DNA of 64,000 nucleotides from Hysterangium stoloniferum. Lineage: Eukaryota > Basidiomycota > Agaricomycetes > Hysterangiales > Hysterangiaceae. Both the position numbers and the translations under genes were made by a program. Where the stretch lies: the NCBI GenBank assembly GCA_015178975.1, contig WHVD01000039.1, forward strand, positions 558,001 through 622,000, given 5' to 3'. This document shows positions 44,468-56,322 of the stretch, in pieces. Below the pieces are notes generated by a model, which ran no database searches, was not told the DNA's origin, and was given only the letters and a program-made list of their open reading frames with translations. Within the stretch, counting starts at the first letter, position 1. Each line of letters begins with the position of its first letter.

Positions 44468-46087
44468 TTATGAGGACGAGTCCCCATCAGGATCTGCCTG
44501 TTGGATAATGTCACCGCCGTATACCTTAAATTCATGTGTATGACTCCGCTGTACATGTCGATATGCAGCGTCAAGTCTGGTAAATGCAGTAGTGCATATG
44601 GTACAGACAATTCCTCTGCGAGCCCGGACACCTGTCTTGTTGAAGCAGTGCCGATCTGTGCCAAAATGGCGCTTCAAGTCGGCGACACGGCTGAAAGACA
44701 CCTTGCAAGGTTCACACTTGTAAGGTCCATTGCCCCCGTTCTCGGTTGACCTGTGTTTGGAACTGCGGCCTTTACTAGTAGACTGCTTCGTCTCCCATGA
44801 CTCGCTTTCACTGTCGATGGGAGCGCTCGCGCGTTTGGCGCCGTTGGACTTGCCGTTGCGGCGTGTGTTATTAGTTAGACGGGAGCCTTTCGGGCTTATA
44901 GGCTGTTGTGGTGACTGGCTTTGCTTCACTTCTCCATCGAGTTCTTCGGGTGGTGGCTGTGGCTGGGGTTGTAGTTGGGATGGCGATTCTCCACGTGGTC
45001 GCACCGGTGTTACAACAGTTGTTTTAGTCTCCCCTTTTTCCAGCGGTCCCTGAGATTGGACTCGATGCTTTTTGTGGTGCTCGTCGAAATGCTCTCGAAG
45101 CACCGGAAATTCCAGGTACTGTATCTTGCAGATCGTACACTGAAACGGTCGCAATTTCCTTTGTCGATTAAGGTATTCCTGGTCCGCAACATCTCCCATC
45201 CCAACTACCTCTCGCTTCAATAGATGATCGTCAGTCTTGTAGTGCGGCACAAGGGAGTTAATGTGAACAAAGCGCGTTCCACAGACGTGGCACCAGAATG
45301 GTCGTTTGGTTCCCTGCAGTGCTAATTCATCCTCGTCAACCGAGGTCTCGATTAACCTGCCATCCTCTGAATAAGAAGCAGAAGGCTGGGCCTCTCTGAC
45401 AGATTGCCTCTGGGATTTCGCCGACTTCTTTGGGTTCGGCCAAGACTTGCCTGCCGCTATTGCCTTCATTTTCTGTTTTCTGTAATGGCTGGGAATTTCA
45501 GAGACCATTTCTTCGGTAGCCAAAGCCAATTTAGTTCGATTTTCCCCAGCTAAGGCGGCGCGCCGTCTTGATGGTCCAGATGAAGTTTTATGAGATTCAC
45601 TAGCGCTCCTCGTTACCGACGTGGCCATTGATTTGTCGTCATCATCAGTTTCCCACCCAGCTTCTGCTTCTTTTAAGTTTAAAAATTTAATAAGTACTTA
45701 AAACAAGGAAAGGTTATTATTTCACACACCATAGTTTGCTGTCGATAAGGTTACAGCTGGCGGATGATTCAGCTCACTTTTCTCCAATTCCGAGGAGAAA
45801 TATTGGGGTATAAACGGCTTTCGCATTTGATATATAGGGGCCATTGAGTTGTGACAGGGATAGTCGCACTCTTTGGCGTCTGAGCCTTCGCCGGACTGCG
45901 AGCAAAAGATCGAGTGACAGCAGGTAATACAAGCAATCTCACGCACTTTTATGTCATCATTATCTTCGTCTGGTTCAATTCTGGATCTCACATCCGATAT
46001 CTGTAACCTGCTAGAGTCATACGGATCTGTACGTGGTGAAGCTTCAGCTGGTTCAAAATTGCCGGGAATTCTCTGCCAGTGATGCAT
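44468..46087 (-). CDS. C2H2 zinc-finger protein
   Basis: Two exons on the minus strand (46,087-45,730 and 45,669-44,468) join in phase to 519 residues. Four C2H2 fingers are visible: CHVCGTRFVHINSLVPHYKT with a final H; CTICKIQYLEFPVLREHFDE with HH; CEPCKVSFSRVADLKRHFGT with a late H; and CTICTTAFTRLDAAYRHVQR with SH. The first two lie in the middle and the last two at the C-terminus, separated by a Pro/Gln/Ser-rich linker. The N-terminal exon has a further Cys-rich patch (CITCCHSIFC...CDYPC). It probably binds DNA in the nucleus, targets unknown. It converges tail to tail with the membrane protein gene, with only 26 bp between stop codons. Confidence 0.75.
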
Positions 46088-47844
46088 ATCGCGATCGATG
46101 TAGACAATATATAGGCTCTGAACGCGACGTGACCACTGAAAAAGGGCGGAGCCAAACCTATAGTAGTCAGAAGAGGGATAGTTCTAGAGATGCGGGTGTT
46201 ACGCCACACGCTCCGTAGGTGAAGTGATCCGAATTCGTCGGGAATTTGAAGCTGAAAAGAGAATGGCGTAATGTTGGTAGAGGTAATGGGCCGAAACGAG
46301 CGAGACGTTCTGAAGGTGAGGCGGGGGTCTGCGTTATACGGGATAGATGGTGTAGGAGCGAGCAAGGAAGAGCTAACCTAAAATAGGCGTTGCCACCTTA
46401 GACGCTCGACGGCATTGCGCTCGCCAAAGAGACCCCGCCCGTTTTACTTTTACTTTCCCTTTCGTTCTGTTCATGCTCCTGCCACTTGCAAACATCTCTC
46501 CTGTATAATTAACCATCGTACAGCTCTATAAAACACGGAAATGCTCAAGGCCGGAAGGGCCGGCGTGGACGGCGCCCCGATGGATTGGTGGGCCAATCAG
46601 GTGTCTATTTCGTAACTCACACGTGGTATTCTGGTCAAATATACTCTATGGATCGATCAATCTTCATTTCTTCCCAAAATAGTATAGGGAGTGAGTTGGC
46701 ACAAACCTCGTTGCACTTGTAACTTGAAAGACTGGGAAGCAGACCATCACAATGCGCTGGATATTCACGCCATCTGAAGAGAAATATGCACGATCATAGC
46801 AAACTCAAATTTCAAGTTCTCGTATGTCTTTTATAGAAGTGGGATAATGGCATGTACCGAATATGTATACATGGACATCGGACTGGCGGTTCAAGTGATT
46901 ATTGGGGGTGACGTGCGGTGTCCTGCGTTGCAGACTGCAGACTGCAATTGGAATGTTAGACTGAACCCATGTTGTTCTTGTTCCCAAATAAAGTTTCATA
47001 AGAGCACATGTTTAAGTCAAGATCCATCCACCCTGATAGTTAGCCATAACGATGGAAATATTCGTTGTAAAAGCATGTCTTTTCAACTCGAAGTACCTGA
47101 ATACAAGAATTTCAGATCAACAAAATGAGAAGCGCGAGCGGTCGATTATAATGTAACAAACAGAATGATGTTCCAATAGAATTTCTCACGCACTTTACTA
47201 TTCAAGTTATTATGGTTGGCAATGGGATGCACCAGAGAGGTACGGGAACCATAATCTTTGTCCTGGTTTGTCTTCTGCGGCGAAATATGCATGTCGCACT
47301 CGTTTTGAGTAATTACCAGAAATAGCGTAAAGTTTCCACAATGTTGTAAGCTATAGGTTGCCATTGACACATTCCAATGAACCTAATAATGTTCTTTTTT
47401 CAATATAATTCAAGTAAAAATGCATGTTGGAAGTCAACACTTGCGTGAATACTTTGAGTAGAAGTGGCGTGAGGCGTTTGCTGGGTTGCGGACTCCAACT
47501 GGGCACTGGGACGCACGGGGAGACCATGAAAGTTCTCATTTTTGGATGAATTATCAATAAAGGAATAAAAATTAAATTTAGTATCGATTGGTACTTAGCA
47601 ATTGAAGCATTGGTTTGCATAATGTGCCCACGTAACTATTCGGATCATTTAATGGACGCTCAGCTTCAATCCATTTTTATAAATAGTAGCGGCTAAACCA
47701 TATGAAACATTTAAATACGAAGGTTCGGACTTCCACGTTTCTGTCTTGGAAGGTGGAACCAAATTTGGAACTCCGCACGCTTACAAAGGCGCTTCTCCTC
47801 GTGTACCATCTACCACGTACTCACCTTCAGACGGCTTGTGAAAG
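46088..47844. other. Divergent intergenic region, no gene recognised
   Basis: This separates the minus-strand zinc-finger gene from RNA14 on the plus strand, so both promoters lie here. A TATATA box near 46,108-46,113 faces the zinc-finger gene but is only about 20 bp from the chosen start codon. GC-rich inverted sequence (GGCCGGAAGGGCCGG) lies at about 46,550. Open frames at 46,847-47,620 have no support. Confidence 0.4.
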
Positions 47845-50800
47845 ATGGAAGGGGATGATATGGAACAGCAGTATCATTTTGATCCGTCAATGCCTGGTAT
47901 GGGCGCACCAGATATGGACTATGGCCTGACGCTGCCCTCGATTGAGCCCAATGCGGAGGAGGCGGAAGCCTCACTAAACCAACCTTTTATGGAGGATATT
48001 CAGCACAATGATACAAAGGAGGAAGTTCTAGAACACCAAGCCGATTCAGCAATCCAACAACCATCCGATACGACTGATACGGTTAAGGAAGAAAGTACCG
48101 AATCGCCAGTGAAGGCAGAGTCGCCGCCTGTGTCAGAGTACGACTCGTTACAGGCCCGTCTAGCTGAAAATCGTTATGACCCGAGCACGTGGAACAAATT
48201 GATTGATCTTGCTGAACAGTCTGGCGATCTTGCGAAAATCAAAGAAGCGTATGAAAGCCTGCTGCAAGCGTACCCTAATATCGTACGGCTCTTTTTTCTT
48301 TACATTGTGTGCATGATCATTTTGTCTGACTTGTGTGTGGTTGTGAAATTCGGTATTCTATCCTTTCTTTACTTGAAGGCCGAGGCGCAGATAGCATACT
48401 TGGAGCACTATTTGCACCCTGGATTATTCCCGAACGCTGAGGCCTTGTTCAACCGGTTTTTAAGACCTTCGCCGTCCGTCCAACTCTGGAAATTTTATTT
48501 GACATATGTTCGGTGAGCTTCAGATACTGGAATGAATGAAGTGTTATACTATGTATTCAATTCCTTATATCTTCTCTAAAGACGAATGAATGCGGATCCT
48601 TCGACGCGGGATACGATCAACAAGGCATACGATTTTGCACTTTTGTATATTGGTCAGGATAAGGATAGCGGAGAGATCTGGCGGGAATATATCGATTTTA
48701 TTAAGGCTGGAGAAGTAAGCATCGTCTGAATGTGTGACCAGCGTGACATCTGACGTGTGATGGCAGACACATACAACTTGGGAAGAACAGCAGAAAATGG
48801 ATGCACTCCGGCGTATTTACCAACGCGTAGTTCAGATACCCCTCGAAATTGTGGAACAGTTGTGGAGCGAATACAATGCATTTGAAATCGGACTCAACAA
48901 GATTACTGTACGTATATTTTTTCCCACCATGAGGAATTTACTGAGTTTTGTGTCTGATGATAGGCACGGAAATTTATCCAAGATCAGAGCAAAGCCTATA
49001 TGACCGCCAAAGAGATCCTCAAACAACTTCGACTACATCTTGGTATATTGTTCCCCCCTCCCGCCATTATTCCCTCGTCAGGGAGAAAACCCTTCAACCT
49101 CCCGGAACCGACGTCCCCTTATAGCGAGGGTCACCGTATGCTGGCTAAATCATGGAGATCGTATCTTCAATGGGAAGAAAAAAATCCTCTCGATATTGAG
49201 GACAAGTCAGTTTTCAATGCAAGGATGATGTCAATCTATAAAAAAGCGGTCATTCGTATGCGTTTTAATCCAGAGACCTGGTAATATTATTGAAGCAATT
49301 CTATCTGATCTGACTGACTGACTGACTGCGTATGAATAAGGTACATGGCGTATAGCTGGACAGAAAAGCACATGAAGCCCGACGAGGCCATATCCTTTTT
49401 AAAAGCTGGATTAGAAGCCAATCCTGCAAGGTAGATGTGACCTATTAGTTACCGTGTACTGAATACTGACTATTCGACAGTTTCGTCCTAAACTTTGCAA
49501 ATGCCGAAGCCCTGGAAAATACAAAGAGCTATGCTGAAGTGCATACAATGTTCACAAAGTTTATCGAGATTCTCCATGTGGAGCTAGAGAAGCAAGTAAA
49601 GGCCGCGCCGTTTGATAATCCGCTTATCTTGAACGGTTCGGCTATTACACAACCGTCTTCTTCGTCTGGATCCGGATCGTCGGGAAGCGTCATGACACCG
49701 CAGAAGGAGTTTGCGAAACGCCGGACAGAGCTTTGCATTGCATGGATTACTTATATGAGATTTGCCCGGCGCGCAGAGGGCCTGAAGCCGGCGCGTGCTG
49801 TTTTCGGTAAGGCTCGAAAGGATAAATGGATTGGTTGGGAAGTCTACGAGGCTGCTGGTACGTAGGGTTTCACTTTGCAACAATTAGACTAACAAATTGT
49901 TAACACTAGCAACGCTCGAGTACCACTTCACCAAGGCCACAGACGTAGCCACTCGGATATATGAAACAGGCTTGAAACAATTCGGAGAGGAGGCGGAATA
50001 CGTGATGCGATACCTCAAGTTTTTGATTCAGATCAACGATGAGAACAGTAAGCAACAGATAGTTATCTGCAGACGCCCTAAATTTCCCTTTTCTTAGATG
50101 CCCGCGCTTTATTCGAACGGGTGATTGGTACGTTCACTCCCGAAAAGGCACGTCCACTGTGGGAAACGTGGGTTGGCTACGAGTATAACTATGGGGACTT
50201 GAGTGCGGCTGTCAAGCTCGAAAAACGCATGTCAGAAGTGTATCCAGATGGTTCGGGACATCCCTTTATTTGATATGTGCAGGTTTTAATTCACGTACCA
50301 ATAGATAACTCGATGCGTCGGTTTGCTCAACGACATATGTACGCCAATCACGATCCAATCGCGGAAAGAGATCTTGGGTGGATACGCCAATCTGCAGGGA
50401 TTTCCGGCTCAAGCAATGGTTCTATCAAAGCCGACAACAGCTTCTCGACACCAAGCTTTACAATTTTGCAAACTGGATCTCCCCAAAAGCGAAACGCGCC
50501 TTCACCGGAGAGGGGTCGCCCACCTGGGCGGTCCGACTCGCAGGACAGGGGACCACCACCTTCGAAACGCCCACGAGAGCTATCTCCAATCCCTCCGCCT
50601 AGAGACCGCGAACGGCGTGAGAGAGAGAGGCGAGAGGTTCCCCCTCCAAGACGTCGCAGTCCTGATTGGAATAGAAATAGTCCACCCCGAAGAGCCAACG
50701 ACCGAGGAGATTGGGAACGAGATGCAGACGACAAACCGGGTGTCGCACCAAGCATGGCCACGTACTTCCTTAGTCAGCTGCCAACTGCAGCGTCATTTGA

Positions 50801-51077
50801 TGGTACGTTCAATGCACATGATGTTTATATTTTCGCTCATTTTGGAACGAAAAACCACCAGGCCCTGTGTTCAGGGTGGATGACCTTATGCAGGTCTTCC
50901 GCAACGCGAATATCCCTGTCCATTCGGGTCCAGCGCGTCCCCATTCACCTCCCCGTGGTAAGTTTTCCATTATTATATTATTCCGACTTTATGACTTATA
51001 TTGTAGGTCGACCGCCACCAGATTATAGTCCTTATCAAGGGCCCCCTGGTGGCGCACGGGGTGGTCGTCGATACTAA
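47845..51077 (+). CDS. RNA14: mRNA 3'-end processing protein RNA14 (CstF-77 homologue)
   Basis: Twelve exons are inferred: 47,845-48,282; 48,379-48,512; 48,582-48,714; 48,767-48,907; 48,964-49,280; 49,341-49,430; 49,481-49,857; 49,910-50,047; 50,098-50,250; 50,305-50,802; 50,862-50,957; 51,007-51,077. They are in phase and give 861 residues. An acidic N-terminus is followed by HAT repeats (such as [12 protein letters not shown] and [17 protein letters not shown]), then a Suf domain ending in DRRFAQRH-like sequence, here [20 protein letters not shown]. The tail is rich in Arg, Pro and Ser, with a short conserved motif near its end ([16 protein letters not shown]). RNA14 is a scaffold of cleavage factor IA, bridging RNA15 and the polyadenylation machinery in the nucleus. 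The gene looks intact; a decayed partial copy lies just downstream. Confidence 0.9.
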
Positions 51078-51464
51078 TTACTAATATAAATAAACGTCGT
51101 TGCTCGATCATTGCGCCCCGTCTGATATTGATATAGTAACATTGTGAGGGCTCATTGTATATTTCAATTAAATCCTTTTTCATAATGTGTGGGATTGTCC
51201 ACCGATCTTAATGGTGCACCAAAATAAATGCGATTATCTATGAACATTAGTAATTCAAACCTTCAAACACAGATACGATAAATTGAAAAATATTATATAC
51301 CCTGTCCTTTTGGAAGGGACAATGCCTAGTGCGGATCGCGAATAATTCAAACCACTACTTATCCTTATATAAACCTCGCCGGTTCAGAGGTGGCTTAGGT
51401 ATATCCCAAGCAATCACGTACTTGCCGCCCATCGAGAAGTTGCACTAGGCGGAGCAATAATATG
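51078..51464. other. Spacer between RNA14 and its partial copy
   Basis: AT-rich 3' flank of RNA14, including its likely polyadenylation region. No other feature seen. Confidence 0.4.
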
Positions 51465-52350
51465 GAGGGCCAAACGTCGAACAAGTGTCTTATTGCATAT
51501 ATGAGGTTTTTCTTGTGCACAAGAATCCTGAAGCCAACACATGCGGTTTTCGTAAGGCGAGAAGAGACAAATGCATGGGTTGGGTGTCAACACGGCTGTT
51601 GGTACGCAATAATTCATTTCCCCAACAAATAGAGTAACAAATCGTCAACACAATAGCCGCACTCGAGTACTACTTCATTGCAGCGACAGACATGGCCACT
51701 CGGATATATGAAAAGGAGTTCAGACTGCGTGATGCGACATCTCAAGTTTACTTCAGATCAACGATGGAATCCGTGAGCAAAAGGTAGTTATCTACACCCA
51801 CACTAGAATTTCCTTTTTTTCTTAGATTCCCCGCGCTCTATTCGAACGGTAATTAGAACACTTGTTCGCGAAAAGGTCGTCCACTTGTGGGAAACGTGAC
51901 CATCCAATAGTGGAAAGAGACCTTGGGTGGGTTCGGTGCACCTCCAGGAGCTTGCGGCTCAAGCAATTGCTCTATCAAGCCCGAAAGCGGCTTTTCGACA
52001 CGATGCTTTATGAATCTGGCTTCAAAAATGAAATGGTAGGCTGGCGTAAGCTTGGCTGGGTACTTCCCTAACTAAGTTCCAACTGCAGCGTCATTTTATG
52101 GTACGTCCAATGTATGTAACGTTCATCTGTTTACTCATTCCGCAACGAAAACCATCAGGCTTTGGATTCATGGGTGGATGAAGGTATGCACGTCTTCCGC
52201 AACGCGAATATCCCTATCCTTTCCGGTCCACCGCCCTCATTGTTGTCGATTATTATATTCTTCTGACTTCATAACTTATCTTGTAGGTCAGATATTAACC
52301 TATCAATGGCCCGTCTGGCGGCATACGGGGTGGTCACCGATACAAGTTGT
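51465..52350 (+). pseudogene. Partial duplicate of RNA14 (pseudogene)
   Basis: The segment follows the last third of RNA14 from about 49,725 to 51,077 in order. It includes CTGAAGCC...GTTTTCG, the GGTACGYA...CAACAAWTAGA intron with its AACA-YTAG-type end, CACTCGGATATATGAAA, TTCCCCGCGCTCTATTCGAAC, AGAGACCTTGGGTGG, and finally TATCAATGGCCCGTCTGGCG. Introns are still recognisable, so this is a DNA-level copy, not a retrocopy. Several long internal deletions and many frameshifts leave no usable reading frame. Both copies are in the same orientation, so a tandem duplication followed by decay is the simplest account. Confidence 0.85.
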
Positions 52351-52359
52351 TAGCATACT

Positions 52360-53960
52360 AAATGGATGTCTCCCGATCAATCTCGGTTCGATGATTCCTT
52401 CGCCTTTGCTCTGGATGGTCGGTGGACACATTGCGTCCGAGTGTATCTTAACGTCGAAATTCGTGGCAAGATCGCTACTGCGTTTTTTGGCATCGGCGCC
52501 TTTGTCATTTTATCCTGGGTACATGCAGAGCAGAAAGTCGGCTCGGCTGTGGAGTCGATTCCAGTGATGTCACTGTCCTCGATCGATTTATTCGCTGCGC
52601 ATGGTTCAATATGGCTTAACCTGCGATGTACCTCGTCAATGGTGAGTTTGTGGGTGGCATTCGCAACGTTGTGCTGACGTTCATGTTCAATTTTGTATAC
52701 CCCTTCGCCCGAAAGTGGAACTTTTCCTACGAGCTTACCGCTGGGATCTCTGATCGTACATTGCAGTTCTTCAGCGTTGCTGAGTATCCGGATTTAGGTG
52801 AGGGAAATAAGGGTAGGCGCTAGGTCCGGTGAATAAAGCACATGGTTTAACACACGCTAGCCATCGAATTGCCCTTAAGTATGGAATTTTCATGCTGCAG
52901 ATCCCGGTAGCATTAATTATAATTTGGTCTGCTGCCTTTACCGGGTGTGGCGGTGTTTCTTTAAATGAAACGAAACGATGTCGGTTGGGTGACATGATTT
53001 GACGCAGTAGAGTCAGACATCTCTCATTGTGCCTGTTTTATGCGACAGAGTGGATCCCAAAAACGTAGTAGTGAACGCGAATCCCATGCGCGACGCAGCG
53101 ACGTTCGCAGATTTTGCCCTTTTTGTTGCTCTTTTTCTTCGGTTTGCGACAGTCGGTCGTAAAATGGGCTTTCCTTTCGCAGTTGCAGCATTCAAGATTC
53201 TCGGGGGATCTTTGTGGTTTTTCGCCTTTCGGTCTGCCACGGCCCTTCGAGGCCATCCGAAAGGCCTTCCGCTTTCATTCCATCGATAACAAGACGATCA
53301 TATTCTTCGATTAGCGCCCCTACAACTTTCGGTTAGATTTAGTGACTCGGCACATTGGCTACATGTTGTGTACCACTATGGGTCTGTTGGTGAATCTCAT
53401 TTGTGTCCGTGTCCATGTCTGAGCTCCTGCACTTCTAGTGCTTTGCATCCACCTCTCTTTATCATCTTAGCACTTTCATCAGCTCTACAGATGCATTGGC
53501 TAATTTCGCTGACATTGAGATTGCACTGATAAACGAGCGGTATGATTGCGGTGGTGATCCGAGTACGACAGTGACAGGTCATCTTTTGAAAGACCTGTGC
53601 CCATATCCCCGAGCTGCGCTTGCATTTTCATAAGTTCATCAAGGTGTATCTTGACAGCAGAGTCGTCTCCGCATTTCATGCGACGTCTGATGTCTACTTT
53701 TACTGACAGTGCCTTGCCCTTATGTTTAGCGCATAACGCGTCCTATACCTCTTTGCGAGCTTCTGTACTTCGATTTTGGAGGCTTTTCTCGATAGGGTAT
53801 AGGTCTGCGCCTTGATATATGCTTCGCGCTGGTCATATTCGTCCTGGCGCTGTTTCGCAGCCTCGACCCTCGCCCAATCGACACAATGTGTCTATCGCAG
53901 AAAGTTGGGGGTGGTGGCGGTTCCTCAAGGTGACGTTTTAAACCTTACTAGCACTGAGTA
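52360..53960 (-). pseudogene. Ty1/copia gag-pol remnant (fossil)
   Basis: In minus-strand order: a gag part near 53,900-53,500 (LDELMKMQAQLGDMGTGLS); a zinc knuckle CCNCERKAHFTTDC near 53,190-53,140; a protease-region stretch (VKAADQIIINATGICSMKI) near 52,960-52,880; a GAG-pre-integrase stretch (KLTIDEVHRRLSHIEPCAAN) near 52,650-52,590; and a Cys pair with a DKMTKAPMP run near 52,530-52,480. The copia order is clear. It is a truncated fossil with many breaks and no LTR found. It abuts the RNA14 pseudogene. Confidence 0.7.
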
Positions 53961-56322
53961 CCATTAGTGTCTGAGTTTTTCAGGTAACCCAATTTGATTT
54001 ATCCCTGTCAAGCTTTGGGACAACAAAACTCTCTATGGCTGTTCGGGGCCTATTAACCTGTTACAGTTATATATGCTCTTTCAGTGAGTGATAGTCCACT
54101 CGTAACATATATTAATATCTACCTAATATATTCAGCAGTGGCGGTAAGTGATCTGCTATAGCAGACTACTAAGGAACCTGCGTACCGCTCAGTAAGTGAT
54201 AAACCTTCACTGCGAGGATACGCCGCCGATCTCTATTCCATATAAAGATATGTAATTAGCTTTGAAACGATATTATTGTGTCCCAGTTTACCAATGCAGC
54301 TGATGTAATCTTTTTAGCTTCAACAGTAAGGCATGACAGTTAAACCCCGCTAACCATAAGTGCCCATCTGAGCTCTAGTCTTTCACCAGCTACTGCCCTG
54401 TCAGCAACATCAAACCATAATAATTGGGACCATAGATGTATTTTATTTTATTTTATTACTTAAAAATCCTCAGAATGGAATTACAAGTTGAATAGGCGAT
54501 AGTACCTTGAATGCTTTTGCCGCGTAAGCGCCCGCAAACCCTAACCCAAATGCTGACTCATCAGCGCCTACTGTTAGATGTCGTGTATCTTAAAGCCTCA
54601 TTAAAAAGCCCATCTTACCCTATTTTGAATACAATCGTTTGGCGTAGTAGAACTGCGTTGACCGCCCATCGACAAATCGTAGCGGACTCGGTGTAGGAGT
54701 CAGTTTGAATCATCGAGACGGAGACAACCTAAAAAAAAGGAAACAAAGTCATCTACCGCCATTTTCTTGTAGATCGTCCTTTTCGGCCTCTTGCATATAT
54801 GTGAGGAATAATATTCGGTCTTCGAGTGAGATGTTGTAGTTGTGTCGATCGGACTTCTGGGTTTTCGTAAGACCTGTGTTGAATGAGGTATTGAGACTCA
54901 GCACTGAGACGGAGGTTATATTTGCGATGGAGAGAATGTAAGTGCTTGTTCAGTATATCAGGGGAACCTGCCCGCTATACGAAACTATGATTATTTCCTC
55001 TGTATGTTGCCGTTGAGGAAATTTGAAGGTCAAAACGCTGTTCTCTATTTGCGCATCGATTATGTCAACAAAATTTCCTATATATGTCATGGCCTATCTG
55101 CATCCATCCAAGAAGGCTGGGAGGCGGAACGGGAAAATCAGACAATAATTACTCAGAATTTTTTTTTTCAGCGCCCCACAAAATCTTTTTTTTTCGGGCT
55201 ACAGCTGGCCCCTATGGTTCGAAATTCCCCGTTCCGTCGCCTGTATCAATCACTATGCGGCCCGCCAAGCCCTTGTTCAGGAACACCAAAAAGAACGCTG
55301 GTAATGTTATGAGCATCACGGAGACTGCAGAACAGGGATTTCGTTACATTCTGCTGTACGGTAAGCGCTCTGACTCCCCTATCCATTATTGCCAATCCTC
55401 CCTATTACAGGCACAATTAAAAGGCTATAACTGGTATTAATTCTAAATGTTCCTAATGTTCCTAAGTTCGTCCGGCACGCCAGCAGGGCAACCAAACTGC
55501 TGGGCGCTAGGAACATAAGAATCGAGGACACCTGTTCATTTCTCTTTGGCATTTGCCGGCCGCAATTGTATAGTAGTTTATGTAATATGATAGGCAAAAA
55601 TAGGTTTTTTGCAGACCAACCACCGCAATATCTTGGACTACCTGTCCTCCCACCCTTGCACCACAAGCGGTATTTGTGGCATCAAGAGACTCTCATGAAG
55701 GCACTTTTCCCGAATAAATATTTTTTAATGGATGTTTCCCTTCAGTTCCATCCATCCGAGCACCACCCACCATACCTGAGGCTGCATAGAATACACAGTG
55801 ATGGCCACAAGGCCAACAGGAAAGAGTGTCATTGCTATAATGACATACGATGTGATCGCATCAGTAGACGGACGTGACAAGAAGTTTAGGAACATTAGAA
55901 ACACCTCCAGAGCTGTTTCTCATGTTGCTAGCATTTTGCCAAGTAATTGATCCAGCTGAGCGGTCTGCCGAGTCATCCTACGCCGCCTTAGGAACATCAC
56001 AATTGGTCAGGGCTTATCCTCTGATTAATTATTCCGTAGAACAATTGCCAATCGTTCCAGCAGTTCCTATCCTAGGGGAACTACCTCGGAAAGGTACTCA
56101 AGCCGGCCATCAACGCTATCACTTCCGTGAATGAGCGCTGTCTACGATGGATATTAGGGTGGAGCGGGGCCTGTCTCCGAGGCGTCTGGCGTGTCATATA
56201 GTGGGACAAGCTTTGACAAGGAAGGAACACGCAGTCCTTTGCAGGATAAAATGGGGACGATGCTGGACAGTATACTGCCTGCCTGAAAATCACCCAGACT
56301 TTCACATCTATCTTACCTTCTC
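53961..56322. other. Long spacer upstream of the tyrosinase, no gene supported
   Basis: A mixed region with short unassignable frames (54,511, 55,004, 55,566, 55,874). Near-repeats of TTCCTAATGTTCCTAA-type sequence appear at about 55,447-55,466 and in inverse near 55,887, which could be ends of a small non-coding transposon of about 450 bp, but I could not define them. The tyrosinase promoter should be in the last few hundred bases. Confidence 0.35.

Noticed and set aside
45988-46365. Minus-strand frame overlapping the first exon of the zinc-finger gene
   Set aside because: It is a shadow in another frame; the zinc-finger frame joins cleanly in phase to the next exon, whereas this one does not.
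46540-46575. GC-rich GGCCGG inverted sequence as a terminator
   Set aside because: The stem is short, there is no T run, and intrinsic terminators are not expected for polymerase II genes.
50323-50883. Plus-strand frame and its minus counterpart within RNA14 exon 10
   Set aside because: Shadows of the Arg/Pro/Ser-rich RNA14 tail, which alone continues in phase to the next exons.
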